Source of the DNA: an uncultured Pelagibacteraceae bacterium | Lineage (GTDB): Bacteria > Pseudomonadota > Alphaproteobacteria > Pelagibacterales > Pelagibacteraceae | Direction of reading: 5' to 3' | NCBI GenBank assembly: GCA_902622795.1 | Contig: CACNRD010000001.1 | Location: forward strand, 265,200 to 329,199 | Length of the DNA stretch: 64,000 nt | Position numbers and translations under genes: made by a program | The notes under the pieces: model-generated | The model's input: the letters and a program-made list of their open reading frames with translations, nothing else | What the model was told of the DNA's origin: nothing | Database searches by the model: none | In this document: positions 63,376-64,000 of the stretch, piece after piece | Layout: every line of letters begins with the position of its first letter | How positions within the stretch are numbered: position 1 is the stretch's first letter

Positions 63376-63888
63376 CTAGAATATAGATTTTGAATATTTT
63401 TTCCAGTTATCTTGATAATGCTTGGTATTTTCAATTATTGTTTTTTTTTCTTCGTTAGTAACTTCTCTTATAACTTTACCAGGTGAACCAATAACCAATG
63501 AATTATCTGGTATTTCTTTATTTTCTGTTATTAAAGCTTTGGCTCCAATAATACAATTTTTTCCAATTTTAGCATTGTTTAAAATAACTGCTCCAATACC
63601 GATCAAACTATTATCACCAATTGTGCATCCATGAAGCATAACCATATGGCCTATAGTTACATCTTTACCCACTTTTAGAGGGCACCCTGGATCAGTGTGT
63701 AAAACGCTCCCATCCTGAACGTTTGAACCTTCACCTATGAATATGTTTTCAACATCCCCTCTTAAAACTGCATTAAACCAAATACTTGTGTTTTTCTCTA
63801 GAGTAACATCACCTATTATAGTTGCATTAGGTGCTACCCAATTTTCGCCAGAGTTTTTTGGTTTTTTATCTTTTAAATCGTAAAACAT
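63376..63888 (-). CDS. Gamma-carbonic anhydrase family protein (YrdA/CaiE-like)
   Basis: A 170-residue left-handed beta-helix protein. Zinc-ligand histidines are in SVLHTD and IGHMVMLHGC, with NTSIWFNAVLRGD and GSNVQDGS being the family core. Some members hydrate CO2, others have no known activity. It starts with ATG 63888, 20 bases from the divergent gene at 63909. Confidence 0.87.
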   Translation of the reverse strand: MFYDLKDKKPKNSGENWVAPNATIIGDVTLEKNTSIWFNAVLRGDVENIFIGEGSNVQDGSVLHTDPGCPLKVGKDVTIGHMVMLHGCTIGDNSLIGIGAVILNNAKIGKNCIIGAKALITENKEIPDNSLVIGSPGKVIREVTNEEKKTIIENTKHYQDNWKKYSKSIF

Positions 63889-63908
63889 AATTTATATATT
63901 ATTACATT

Positions 63909-64000
63909 ATGCCAATACAAACTCCAATATGTGATTTTGGTAAAAAAGCTGTTCCATTTGAACTAAAATCGACTGATGAAAAAATTCTTAAGCTTGATGA
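63909..64000 (+). CDS. Thioredoxin-fold (AhpC/TSA-type) protein, 5' part only
   Basis: About 30 codons from ATG 63909 reach the window edge in frame: MPIQTPICDFGKKAVPFELK and on. This start resembles thioredoxin-family peroxiredoxin-like proteins (P-x-C-x-FG-x-KA-x-x-F-x-L). The catalytic Cys motif lies beyond the window, so the call is tentative. Confidence 0.5.
   Translation, partial: MPIQTPICDFGKKAVPFELKSTDEKILKLD

Noticed and set aside
1..64000. CRISPR arrays, insertion sequences, prophage or attachment sites
   Set aside because: No regularly spaced repeats, transposase or integrase motifs, or duplicated tRNA ends were found on reading both strands.

Overview
The window is AT-rich (mostly A/T even inside genes), densely packed and colinear, with very short spacers, many ATGA/TAATG stop-start overlaps and several TTG starts. 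Gene content (purB-purC-purS-purQ-purL-bolA-grxD, a solo (R)-citramalate synthase, class II DAHP synthase, a TRAP transporter, malonyl-CoA decarboxylase, an extended omega subunit) fits a streamlined marine alphaproteobacterium of the SAR11 clade (Pelagibacterales). The taxon is inferred from composition and gene order; no rRNA gene is present. No CRISPR array, insertion sequence, prophage or origin was seen, and no gap over 300 bases lacks a feature.

Layout. 1-925: rlmB and tRNA-Thr. 943-5590 (minus): a small surface-glycan module with a GT-C membrane protein, an unusual three-domain sugar-nucleotide enzyme (SDR + cupin + C-methyltransferase) and a GT2 glycosyltransferase. 5625-6686 (minus): two very small ORFs, nadK and tRNA-Leu. 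6860-8596: a TPR/glycosyltransferase-like protein. 8635-15882: an apparent complete glucosylglycerate economy, with GpgP-type phosphatase and GpgS synthase (production), an ABC binding protein with two permeases (uptake) and a GH63-type hydrolase (use). 15879-18333 (minus): SAF-domain oxidoreductase, gamma-glutamylcyclotransferase-like protein and CinA-like protein. 18354-25867: sfsA, map, the purine genes, bolA-like, grxD and a small anchored protein. 25864-28117 (minus): a second GT-C plus methyltransferase pair. 28120-37994 (minus): rpsD, trmJ, a DUF1989 protein, cimA, cysS, nadE, DAHP synthase, glmS and a GlmU reduced to its acetyltransferase half. 38064-40827: gph, prpB, prpC. 40829-44419 (minus): methyltransferase, nrdB, nrdA. 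44599-47576: phosphohexomutase, a giant charged-helix protein (minus), a possible leader peptide/attenuator and a DUF2061 gene. 47573-53605 (minus): malonyl-CoA decarboxylase, TauE/SafE, dusA and a TRAP system, divergent from a class III CoA-transferase (53706-54851). 54855-64000: rpoZ, MFS transporter, beta-hydroxyacid dehydrogenase, flavin-binding oxidase, hydratase, a secreted HExxH protein, GYD protein, DUF779 protein, aldehyde dehydrogenase, tautomerase, gamma-carbonic anhydrase and the start of a thioredoxin-fold gene.

Recurring theme. In both solute-uptake operons (ABC at 12.1 kb and TRAP at 52.5 kb) a strong rho-independent-type hairpin lies between the binding-protein gene and the first membrane gene, and its T-tract runs directly into the downstream ATG. 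A third hairpin separates the aldehyde dehydrogenase from its DUF779 partner. This suggests that terminators built into operons set the ratio of the abundant first product to the later ones while using no extra DNA.
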